Assembly (NCBI GenBank): GCA_900755095.1
Contig: CAAEFE010000060.1
Location: forward strand, 1 to 5,273
DNA from: an uncultured Bacteroides sp.
Lineage (GTDB): Bacteria > Bacteroidota > Bacteroidia > Bacteroidales > Bacteroidaceae
Direction of reading: 5' to 3'
DNA: 5,273 nucleotides
The stretch's first letter is position 1; each line of letters opens with the position of its first letter. The notes beneath the pieces were generated by a model. It was not told where the DNA came from. It searched no databases and saw nothing but the letters and a program-made list of their open reading frames with translations. Shown piece by piece: positions 1 to 5,273 of the stretch. The position numbers and the translations under genes are program-made.

Positions 1-1297
1 AGGCAAAACTAAAGCTTTGGCAGCTTATTTCTCTGAATTTGCACTGATTAAATACCGTGTACAGGTAGAGGTGGAATACTTTATCACCTTGTGCGAACTT
101 CCTTTGCCGCAGTTGAAAGGAATCGATAGCAGCGTGTTTGAAACTTTACGGAATATCTACCGTAACTTCTCGGAAGCAGATGCGCAACGCATTAAAGATA
201 TCGAAAGTGTAACCAACCATGATGTAAAAGCCGTAGAATATTTCCTGAAAGAAGAATTCGATAAGCTGGGTGGAATGGATGACTATAAAGAATTCATTCA
301 CTTCGGATTGACTTCTCAAGACATTAATAATACGTCTGTGCCTCTTTCTATCAAGGAAGCTTTGGATAAAGTCTATTATCCGCTGATCGAAGAACTGATT
401 GCACAACTGAAAACGTATGCAACAGAATGGGCTGAAATCCCGATGCTTGCCAAAACTCATGGGCAACCGGCTTCTCCGACTCGTTTGGGTAAGGAAGTGA
501 TGGTATTCGTTTACCGCCTGGAACGTCAGCTGGCTATGCTGAAAGCATGTCCGATCACTGCAAAATTCGGTGGCGCTACCGGAAATTACAATGCTCATCA
601 TGTAGCATATCCTCAATATGACTGGAAACAATTCGGTAATCGGTTTGTTGCAGAGAAACTGGGACTGGAGCGCGAAGAATATACCACTCAGATTTCGAAC
701 TACGATAACTTGTCTGCTGTCTTTGACGCGATGAAACGTATCAACACCATAATGGTGGATATGAACCGTGACTTCTGGCAGTATATTTCTATGGAATACT
801 TCAAGCAGAAGATCAAAGCCGGTGAGGTAGGATCAAGCGCGATGCCGCATAAAGTGAATCCGATCGACTTTGAAAATGCGGAAGGTAATTTGGGTATCGC
901 AACTTCTATTCTGGAACACCTGGCTGTGAAACTGCCTGTTTCCCGTTTGCAGCGTGACCTGACAGACTCTACGGTGCTCCGTAATGTAGGCGTGCCTTTC
1001 GGTCATATCGTGATTGCTATTCAGAGTTCACTGAAAGGACTTCGCAAACTGTTGCTGAACGAACCGGCTATTTACCGTGATTTGGACAACTGCTGGAGCG
1101 TAGTGGCTGAGGCAATCCAGACGATTTTACGCCGCGAGGCTTACCCGCGTCCGTATGAAGCATTGAAAGCTTTGACCCGGACCAACCAGGCTATTACAGA
1201 AAGTTCTATTAAAGAGTTTATCGAAGGCTTGAACGTAAGCGAAGATATTAAAAAAGAGTTAAGAGCAATTACTCCGCATACATATACGGGACTTTAA
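1..1297 (+). CDS. purB: Adenylosuccinate lyase, 5' end outside window (partial)
   Basis: PurB is a cytoplasmic homotetrameric enzyme of the fumarase/aspartase superfamily. It removes fumarate from SAICAR and from adenylosuccinate, so it acts twice in AMP synthesis. The frame is already open at the window edge (codons GKTKA from base 2), so the TTG at 17 is not the start; I estimate that about 20 N-terminal residues are missing. Counting the codon at 17 as residue 1, the visible motifs are the THGQPASPT segment with the probable general-acid His148 (bases 458-460), and the superfamily signature GSSAMPHKVNP at 272-282, the mobile loop that carries the catalytic serine. The protein ends in HTYTGL, typical of the PurB C-terminus. 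The visible length (about 430 residues) fits a family of about 450. No frameshift or missing motif is seen. Family assignment is firm; substrate specificity is inferred from overall resemblance to PurB rather than to argininosuccinate lyase or fumarase. Confidence 0.96.
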   Translation, partial: GKTKALAAYFSEFALIKYRVQVEVEYFITLCELPLPQLKGIDSSVFETLRNIYRNFSEADAQRIKDIESVTNHDVKAVEYFLKEEFDKLGGMDDYKEFIHFGLTSQDINNTSVPLSIKEALDKVYYPLIEELIAQLKTYATEWAEIPMLAKTHGQPASPTRLGKEVMVFVYRLERQLAMLKACPITAKFGGATGNYNAHHVAYPQYDWKQFGNRFVAEKLGLEREEYTTQISNYDNLSAVFDAMKRINTIMVDMNRDFWQYISMEYFKQKIKAGEVGSSAMPHKVNPIDFENAEGNLGIATSILEHLAVKLPVSRLQRDLTDSTVLRNVGVPFGHIVIAIQSSLKGLRKLLLNEPAIYRDLDNCWSVVAEAIQTILRREAYPRPYEALKALTRTNQAITESSIKEFIEGLNVSEDIKKELRAITPHTYTGL

Positions 1298-1299
1298 TT

Positions 1300-1328
1300 G
1301 TTTACTTATACAATAAACGTGTTTTTTT
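1300..1328 (+). terminator. Weak candidate intrinsic terminator after purB
   Basis: A 5-bp A/T-rich stem (GTTTA at 1300-1304 with TAAAC at 1314-1318, plus a possible T-G wobble) encloses a 9-nt loop and is followed by seven T residues at 1322-1328. It begins 3 nt after the purB stop codon, the expected place. The stem is short and holds only one G-C pair, so it may be leaky or not functional, with purB reading through into the pseudouridine synthase gene. Confidence 0.3.
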
Positions 1329-1332
1329 AATA

Positions 1333-1344
1333 GGCCGTGAGGCC
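1333..1344 (+). other. GGCC-GTGA-GGCC mini-hairpin upstream of the pseudouridine synthase
   Basis: GGCC (1333-1336) pairs with GGCC (1341-1344) across GTGA, which as RNA is a GNRA-type tetraloop. It is the only GC-rich patch in an otherwise A/T-rich 74-bp gap and ends 27 nt before the start codon. It could be a stabilising 5'-UTR hairpin; the sequence alone does not show a function. Confidence 0.35.
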
Positions 1345-1353
1345 AAAGTCTAA

Positions 1354-1369
1354 TTTTATTCGAATAAAA
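1354..1369. repeat. 16-bp perfect palindrome just before the start codon
   Basis: TTTTATTCGAATAAAA equals its own reverse complement and ends 2 nt before the ATG at 1372. It could be an operator for a dimeric regulator, or fold as a 6-bp hairpin with a UCGA loop that affects translation initiation. Because the region is very A/T-rich, chance is a real alternative. Confidence 0.4.
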
Positions 1370-1371
1370 AA

Positions 1372-2862
1372 ATGAGCACAGAAAACGAAGAATGGCGCGA
1401 AAATTCTTACAATGAGGAGAATACAGGTGCCGGCCGTGATGGTAACAAGTCTTACAACAGAGAAGGTGGAGAACGTCCGTATCGTCCTTCTTACAACCGT
1501 GAAGGTGGGGATCGTCCGTATCGCCCGCGATTTAATCCGAATAGTGAAGGTGGAGAGCGCCCACAGCGTTCTTATGGTGAACGTTCTTATGATCGCCCCC
1601 AACGTCCTTCTTACAATCGTGAAGGTGGAGACCGTCCGTATCGTCCTCGCTTCAATAGCAACAATGAAGGAGGCGAACGTCCGCAACGTCCTTACAACCG
1701 CGAAGGTGGTGAACAACGTTCTTATGATCGTCCTCAACGCCCTTCTTACAACCGTGAAGGTGGAGACCGTCCGTATCGTCCGAGATTTAATCCGAACGGC
1801 GAAGGTGGCGATCGTCCGCAGCGTCCTTACAATCGTGAAGGTGGCGAGCAACGCTCTTATGGCGACCGTCCGTACCGTCCCCGTTTTAACAGTGGCGAAG
1901 GTGGCGACCGTCCTCAGCGTCCTTATAACCGCGAAGGTGGTGATCGTCCATATCGTCCCCGCTTCAACAGTGGTGAAGGTGGTGGCTACCGTAATAACAA
2001 CGGTGGTGGCTATCGTCCGAGATTTAACAATGACCGTTCGCAGGGTGGCTATCGTCCGCGTCCGCGTACCAGTGATTACGATCCGAATGCTAAGTATAGC
2101 ATCAAGAAGCAGATTGAGTACAAGGAACAGTTTGTTGATCCGAACGAACCGATTCGTCTGAATAAGTTCTTGGCTAATGCCGGTGTTTGCTCACGTCGCG
2201 AAGCTGATGAGTTTATCACAGCAGGTGTGGTTTCTGTAAACGGTGAAGTAGTAACTGAATTGGGTACAAAGATCAAACGCTCGGATGTGGTGAAGTTCCA
2301 CGATGAACCGGTAAGCATCGAACGTAAGGTATACGTACTGTTGAATAAGCCGAAAGATACGGTTACTACATCGGATGATCCGCAGGAACGCCGCACGGTA
2401 ATGGATCTGGTAAAAGGCGCTTGCAACGAACGCATTTATCCGGTAGGGCGTCTTGACCGCAACACGACTGGTGTACTTCTGTTGACAAATGACGGTGACC
2501 TGGCTTCCAAGCTGACACACCCGAAATTCTTGAAAAAGAAAATATATCATGTTCATCTGGACAAGAACCTGACAAAAGCAGATATGGATCAGATTGCAGC
2601 CGGCGTACAGTTGGAAGACGGTGAAATCCATGCAGATGCTATCAGCTACACAGATGATTTCAAGAAAGACCAGGTAGGTATCGAGATTCACTCCGGCAAG
2701 AACCGTATCGTTCGCCGTATTTTCGAATCACTGGGATATAAAGTAGTAAAACTCGACCGTGTATTCTTTGCCGGACTGACCAAAAAAGGTCTGCGCCGCG
2801 GAGACTGGCGTTACCTGTCGGAAGCAGAAGTAAACTACCTCCGCATGGGGTCGTTTGAGTAA
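1372..2862 (+). CDS. rluB: RsuA/RluB-family rRNA pseudouridine synthase with long Arg/Gly-rich N-terminal extension
   Basis: The enzyme isomerises a specific uridine of rRNA to pseudouridine. Residues 1-26 are acidic and Asn-rich, 27-232 are a low-complexity repeat region, and about 240-258 are a linker. An S4 RNA-binding domain follows at about 260-312 (IRLNKFLANAGVCSRREAD..., VNGEVV). The catalytic domain covers about 317-485: LLNKPKDTVTT, then VGRLDRNTTGVLLLTNDG with the nucleophilic Asp362 (bases 2455-2457), and the signature KNRIVRRIFESLGY at about 443-456. S4 plus catalytic domain is the usual architecture of about 240-300 residues; the total of 496 reflects the added N-terminus. The symbol rluB (23S target) is a best guess, since RsuA, RluE and RluF share these motifs. 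The ATG at 1372 has A-rich upstream sequence and no Shine-Dalgarno, normal for Bacteroidetes. asnS begins 27 bp downstream with no terminator between, so co-transcription is likely. Confidence 0.93.
   Translation: MSTENEEWRENSYNEENTGAGRDGNKSYNREGGERPYRPSYNREGGDRPYRPRFNPNSEGGERPQRSYGERSYDRPQRPSYNREGGDRPYRPRFNSNNEGGERPQRPYNREGGEQRSYDRPQRPSYNREGGDRPYRPRFNPNGEGGDRPQRPYNREGGEQRSYGDRPYRPRFNSGEGGDRPQRPYNREGGDRPYRPRFNSGEGGGYRNNNGGGYRPRFNNDRSQGGYRPRPRTSDYDPNAKYSIKKQIEYKEQFVDPNEPIRLNKFLANAGVCSRREADEFITAGVVSVNGEVVTELGTKIKRSDVVKFHDEPVSIERKVYVLLNKPKDTVTTSDDPQERRTVMDLVKGACNERIYPVGRLDRNTTGVLLLTNDGDLASKLTHPKFLKKKIYHVHLDKNLTKADMDQIAAGVQLEDGEIHADAISYTDDFKKDQVGIEIHSGKNRIVRRIFESLGYKVVKLDRVFFAGLTKKGLRRGDWRYLSEAEVNYLRMGSFE
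1450..2067 (+). repeat. In-frame degenerate repeats encoding a disordered R/G/Y/N/P-rich tract
   Basis: These bases encode residues 27-232 of the pseudouridine synthase. The tract uses only ten amino acids (S, Y, N, R, E, G, P, D, F, Q); Lys, Leu, Ile, Val, Met, Ala, Cys, His, Trp and Thr are all absent. YNREGG occurs seven times (starts 28, 41, 81, 108, 126, 153, 185), RPYRPRFN five times (starts 48, 88, 133, 166, 192) and RPQR six times. The 18-residue unit RPSYNREGGDRPYRPRFN is identical at 38-55, 78-95 and 123-140, spaced 40 and 45 residues apart, and a fourth copy at 183-199 lacks the Ser. The last part (about 200-232) changes to GGGYR/GGYRPR units. Copies differ by synonymous changes and unit boundaries stay in frame, so the protein sequence appears to be under selection. 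Alternating Arg, acidic and Tyr residues indicate a disordered, RNA-binding-like region. Confidence 0.95.
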
Positions 2863-2889
2863 TATATAATATTGTATTAAAAAAGTTTT

Positions 2890-4293
2890 ATGGAAAAGAT
2901 TGGTAGAACAAAAATTGTTGATCTGTTGAAGCGCGAAGATATTGGCGCTATGGTCAATGTGAAAGGATGGGTTCGCACCCGCAGAGGTAGCAAACAAGTT
3001 AACTTTATCGCACTGAATGACGGTTCTACAATAAATAATGTGCAGATCGTAGTAGATCTGGCTAATTTCGATGAAGAGATGCTGAAACTGATTACTACCG
3101 GGGCTTGTATTAGCGTGAACGGAGTAATGGTGGAATCTGTGGGTTCCGGTCAGAAGGTGGAAGTGCAGGCTAAAGAAATCGAAGTGCTGGGTACTTGCGA
3201 CAATACATATCCATTGCAGAAAAAAGGTCACTCCATGGAATTCTTGCGCGAGATCGCTCACTTGCGTCCGCGTACCAATACCTTTGGTGCAGTGTTCCGC
3301 ATTCGTCACAACATGGCGATTGCTATTCACAAGTTTTTCCATGAAAAGGGATTTTTCTATTTCCATACACCGATTATTACAGGTTCCGACTGTGAAGGTG
3401 CCGGACAGATGTTTCAGGTAACTACCATGAATCTGTATGACTTGAAGAAAGACGAAAGAGGTTCTATCTCTTATGATGACGACTTCTTCGGCAAGCAGGC
3501 AAGTTTGACAGTATCCGGTCAGTTGGAAGGTGAATTGGCTGCCACTGCTTTGGGCGCTATCTACACATTCGGTCCTACTTTCCGTGCCGAAAACTCCAAT
3601 ACTCCCCGCCATTTGGCAGAGTTCTGGATGATTGAGCCGGAAGTTGCGTTCAACGACATTGCCGATAATATGGACCTGGCAGAAGAGTTTATCAAATATT
3701 GTGTGAAATGGGCGTTGGATAACTGTGCGGATGATGTGAAGTTCCTGAACGATATGTTCGATAAGGGCTTGATTGAACGTCTGCAAGGTGTATTGAAGGA
3801 TGATTTCGTTCGTTTGCCTTATACGGATGGTATCAAGATTCTGGAAGATGCCGTTGCGAAAGGTCACAAGTTCGAATTCCCTGTTTACTGGGGGGTAGAC
3901 TTGGCTTCCGAGCACGAACGTTATCTGGTGGAAGAACACTTCAAACGTCCGGTGATTCTGACTGATTATCCGAAGGAAATCAAAGCCTTCTATATGAAGC
4001 AGAACGAGGATGGGAAGACAGTACGTGCAATGGACGTTCTTTTCCCGAAGATCGGTGAGATCATTGGTGGTTCTGAACGTGAAGCGGATTATAACAAGTT
4101 GATGACTCGTATTGAAGAAATGCATATCCCGATGAAGGATATGTGGTGGTATCTGGATACCCGTAAGTTCGGTACTTGTCCTCACTCCGGTTTCGGACTC
4201 GGTTTTGAACGTCTGTTGCTGTTTGTAACAGGTATGTCAAATATCCGTGACGTGATACCGTTCCCGCGTACACCGAGAAATGCTGATTTCTAA
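2890..4293 (+). CDS. asnS: Asparaginyl-tRNA synthetase
   Basis: This cytoplasmic class IIb synthetase charges tRNA-Asn with asparagine using ATP. The N-terminal OB-fold anticodon-binding domain covers about 10-105 ([21 protein letters not shown]). The catalytic core follows: a motif 1 region around 147-163 ([17 protein letters not shown]), the segment [17 protein letters not shown] at about 199-215, motif 2 at 231-251 ([21 protein letters not shown]) with its ATP-contacting Arg, and motif 3 at 434-443 ([10 protein letters not shown]) with the conserved Arg. [22 protein letters not shown] at about 377-398 and the final [10 protein letters not shown] support AsnRS rather than AspRS or LysRS. 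The length of 467 is normal for bacterial AsnRS and the gene is intact. A direct AsnRS implies the host need not rely only on the AspRS/GatCAB route for Asn-tRNA. It starts 27 bp after the pseudouridine synthase stop, with A/T-rich sequence and no Shine-Dalgarno, and is followed by a strong terminator, so it probably ends an operon. Confidence 0.97.
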
Positions 4294-4312
4294 TATTTCG
4301 GTATATTTATGT

Positions 4313-4349
4313 AAAACTCGCATAATCTTTTGATTGTGCGAGTTTTTTT
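4313..4349 (+). terminator. Strong intrinsic terminator after asnS
   Basis: A 12-bp stem with one T-G wobble pairs bases 4316-4327 with 4332-4343 around a TTTT loop (4328-4331), and seven T residues run from 4343 to 4349. A-tract bases at 4313-4315 can extend the stem into the T tract, which could also let it work on the opposite strand. It starts 20 nt after the asnS stop and separates asnS from the next gene. Confidence 0.9.
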
Positions 4350-4384
4350 ATGCATTTGATTGTTACTTTCTCAAAATAAATCTT

Positions 4385-4392
4385 TATATTTG
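4385..4392 (+). promoter_or_regulatory. Bacteroidetes-type -7 box for the exported-protein gene
   Basis: TATATTTG matches the Bacteroides primary-sigma -7 consensus TAnnTTTG. Transcription would start at about 4398-4402, giving a 5' UTR of about 30-35 nt before the ATG at 4433. The -33 element is poor: the clear TTTG at 4355-4358 lies 26 nt upstream (19-21 expected), and an ATTG at 4359-4362 lies 22 nt upstream. The position just after the asnS terminator supports a real but possibly modest promoter. Confidence 0.6.
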
Positions 4393-4432
4393 GACATGCG
4401 CATTCAAGAGTGTTAACTAAAATCATATTGTC

Positions 4433-4924
4433 ATGAAAAAACTCTATTTCTTTACCATGCTTTCAATCATGTTGTTAGCGGTAACAGGTGCGACGGCCCA
4501 AAAGAAAACCAAATTCAAACCGGCCGATTTGAAAGGGATCTGGCAGTTGTGCCATTATGTATCAGAATCTCCCGATGTTCCGGGATCGTTGAAACCCAGT
4601 AATACATTTAAGGTATTGAGTGATGACGGCAGAATCGTGAATTTTACCATTATTCCCGGTTCTGATGCGATTATCACAGGATATGGTACATATAAACAGT
4701 TGACCGATGATTCTTATAAGGAGAGTATCGAGAAGAATATCCACCTTCCGATGCTCGATAATCAGGATAATATTCTGGAGTTTGAAATAAAGGATAATGA
4801 TTATTTGCATTTGAAATACTTCATCAAGAATGATCTGAACGGAAACGAACTGAATGCCTGGTATTATGAGACCTGGAAACGGGTGGAGATGCCGGCTAAG
4901 TTTCCGGAAGATATTGTGCGATAA
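4433..4924 (+). CDS. Small exported lipocalin-like protein, DUF4488-like
   Basis: The function is unknown. The 163-residue product begins with a Sec signal peptide: MKK, a hydrophobic core at about 4-18, and an AxA site (A20-T21-A22) before Gln23. No Cys follows the site, so it is a signal-peptidase-I substrate rather than a lipoprotein, and it should be periplasmic or secreted. The mature part of about 140 residues starts with a basic stretch, then [11 protein letters not shown] (33-43), a GxW motif like the first strand of lipocalin-like beta-barrels. Alternating beta-strand-like segments follow, ending in YYETWKRVE (144-152). This layout resembles the DUF4488/lipocalin-like families of gut Bacteroidales; the DUF number is from memory. 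Cys40 is the only cysteine, so no internal disulfide can form. The gene has its own -7 box upstream and a strong terminator downstream, so it is probably transcribed alone. The ATG at 4433 is the start that gives an intact signal peptide. Confidence 0.85.
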   Translation: MKKLYFFTMLSIMLLAVTGATAQKKTKFKPADLKGIWQLCHYVSESPDVPGSLKPSNTFKVLSDDGRIVNFTIIPGSDAIITGYGTYKQLTDDSYKESIEKNIHLPMLDNQDNILEFEIKDNDYLHLKYFIKNDLNGNELNAWYYETWKRVEMPAKFPEDIVR

Positions 4925-4960
4925 ATGAGATTGCAATATAGATTCTTTGTTGTTTTTTGA

Positions 4961-4993
4961 CCTCCCCGGTGTAAATCCGGAGGAGGCCTTTTT
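4961..4993 (+). terminator. Intrinsic terminator after the exported-protein gene
   Basis: CCTCC-CCGG (4961-4969) pairs with CCGG-GGAGG (4977-4980 and 4982-4986), with one bulged A at 4981 and the 7-nt loop TGTAAAT. The stem has 9 pairs, eight of them G-C, and is followed by CC and TTTTT (4989-4993). It lies 36 nt after the stop codon and also insulates the rplM promoter downstream. Confidence 0.88.
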
Positions 4994-5072
4994 ATTTTCT
5001 GTTCCTTATTTGTAAATATAGTAAGTTCCCCTTGTCATACAACCCGATAAATCCAAAAAAAACTGGAAATAG

Positions 5073-5103
5073 TTTGCCAATTCAAAGAAAAGCCGTACTT
5101 TTG
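5073..5103 (+). promoter_or_regulatory. Bacteroidetes-type promoter of rplM
   Basis: TTTG at 5073-5076 (-33 box) and TACTTTTG at 5096-5103 (-7 box, exact match to TAnnTTTG) are 19 nt apart, the Bacteroides housekeeping-sigma arrangement. Transcription should begin at about 5109-5113, leaving a leader of about 120 nt before the GTG at 5230. This is the best promoter match in the window, as expected for a ribosomal-protein gene. Confidence 0.85.
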
Positions 5104-5108
5104 CAAGC

Positions 5109-5229
5109 CGATTATTATCACAAAATGATAAGAGATTAATTCATAGCAAGTTAGTCCTCCTTTGTCCGGGGAAGGCTGATATGTGGTGAAGAAAATTTTT
5201 AGTAGTAACATTTAAAAAACAAAATTAGA
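5109..5229 (+). promoter_or_regulatory. Structured 5' leader of rplM, candidate L13 autoregulatory leader
   Basis: About 120 nt of probable transcript precede rplM with no credible gene in them. Two hairpins can be drawn. P1 is TTATCA (5115-5120) with TGATAA (5126-5131) around a CAAAA loop. P2 is TTAGTC plus CTCC (5151-5160) with GGGG (5168-5171) and GGCTGA (5174-5179), loop TTTGTCC (5161-5167) and an AA bulge at 5172-5173; it includes several G-U pairs. The remainder (about 5185-5229) is A/T-rich and unstructured up to the start codon. Ribosomal-protein operons are commonly controlled by the encoded protein binding its own leader, and I recall a proposed L13 leader motif in Bacteroidia, which this may represent. 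The presence of a leader is well supported; the regulator and mechanism are inferred. The rest of the gap after 4924 holds only the upstream terminator and promoter. Confidence 0.6.
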
Positions 5230-5273
5230 GTGGATACTTTAAGTTACAAGACCATTTCTGCAAACAAAGCGAC
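5230..5273 (+). CDS. rplM: 50S ribosomal protein L13, N-terminus only (runs off window)
   Basis: Fourteen codons read (M)DTLSYKTISANKA, with a further partial codon AC consistent with Thr. This matches the N-terminal extension I recall for Bacteroides L13, which precedes the conserved L13 core. L13 binds 23S rRNA early in 50S assembly, and in bacteria its gene usually heads an rplM-rpsI operon. The start is GTG: in this frame a TAA lies at 5206-5208, and no ATG, GTG or TTG falls between it and 5230. Upstream sequence is A-rich with no Shine-Dalgarno motif. Only about a tenth of the gene is visible, so nothing can be said about the rest of the protein. The strong promoter and structured leader just upstream fit a ribosomal-protein operon. 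Confidence 0.88.
   Translation, partial: MDTLSYKTISANKA

Noticed and set aside
1351..1358. TAATTTTA as a promoter -7 box for the pseudouridine synthase
   Set aside because: It misses the final G of TAnnTTTG, has no TTTG at the right distance, and would place the transcription start almost at the ATG.
1327..1851. A 174-codon antisense open frame over the repeat region
   Set aside because: It is the reverse-strand shadow of the same repeats (Arg-Thr-Ile/Phe-rich), with no promoter or plausible protein features.
1450..2067. The regular repeats as a CRISPR or other non-coding repeat array
   Set aside because: The units are degenerate, lack unique spacers of uniform length and stay in one open frame with synonymous variation, so they are protein-coding repeats.
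1412..2161. A 249-codon open frame on the + strand overlapping the pseudouridine synthase in another frame
   Set aside because: It is open because the repeat codons (CGT, CCG, GGT, GAA) rarely create stops in any frame. The product is a Val/Thr/Arg-rich string with no domain, while the overlapping frame encodes a clear enzyme.
2863..2889. A possible promoter or terminator between the pseudouridine synthase and asnS
   Set aside because: The 27-bp A/T-rich gap has only loose TATATAAT-like sequence, with no TAnnTTTG box and no hairpin followed by a T tract.
2728..4185. A 485-codon antisense open frame opposite asnS
   Set aside because: It lies opposite a full, well-conserved AsnRS gene, gives a His/Phe/Gln-rich product with no recognisable domain, and overlaps the end of the upstream gene. 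It is a codon-bias shadow.
5125..5139. A tiny upstream reading frame (ATG, three codons, TAA) in the rplM leader
   Set aside because: It overlaps the P1 hairpin, has no initiation signal and is too short to distinguish from chance; another two-codon ATG frame at 5181 is equally uninformative.

Overview
The window looks like chromosomal core DNA from a member of the Bacteroidales, most likely Bacteroides or a close relative. Three things support this. The protein sequences match what I recall of PurB, AsnRS and L13 in that group. Start codons have A/T-rich upstream sequence and no Shine-Dalgarno motif. Two intergenic regions carry the Bacteroidetes-type -7 box TAnnTTTG, one of them with a correctly spaced TTTG -33 box. 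The genus is inferred by eye and was not searched.

Layout, all on the + strand: the 3' part of purB (adenylosuccinate lyase; its start lies before the window); a 74-bp gap with a weak terminator-like element, a GNRA-type mini-hairpin and a 16-bp palindrome; an RsuA/RluB-family rRNA pseudouridine synthase with a long repetitive Arg/Gly/Tyr/Asn/Pro-rich N-terminal extension of about 235 residues; after 27 bp, asnS (asparaginyl-tRNA synthetase), closed by a strong intrinsic terminator; a monocistronic gene for a small exported lipocalin-like protein (DUF4488-like) with its own promoter and terminator; then a strong promoter, a structured leader of about 120 nt and the first 14 codons of rplM (ribosomal protein L13), which starts with GTG.

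Functionally the window is mostly translation and nucleotide housekeeping: AMP synthesis (PurB), rRNA modification, tRNA charging and a 50S subunit protein. The exported protein is the outlier. The synthase and asnS probably share a transcript, because nothing resembling a terminator separates them.

I see no mobile element, CRISPR array, tRNA or rRNA gene. The two items most worth attention are the low-complexity RNA-binding-like extension on the pseudouridine synthase and the rplM leader. The leader looks like a candidate autoregulatory ribosomal-protein leader and also carries an exact copy of the 16S anti-Shine-Dalgarno core.
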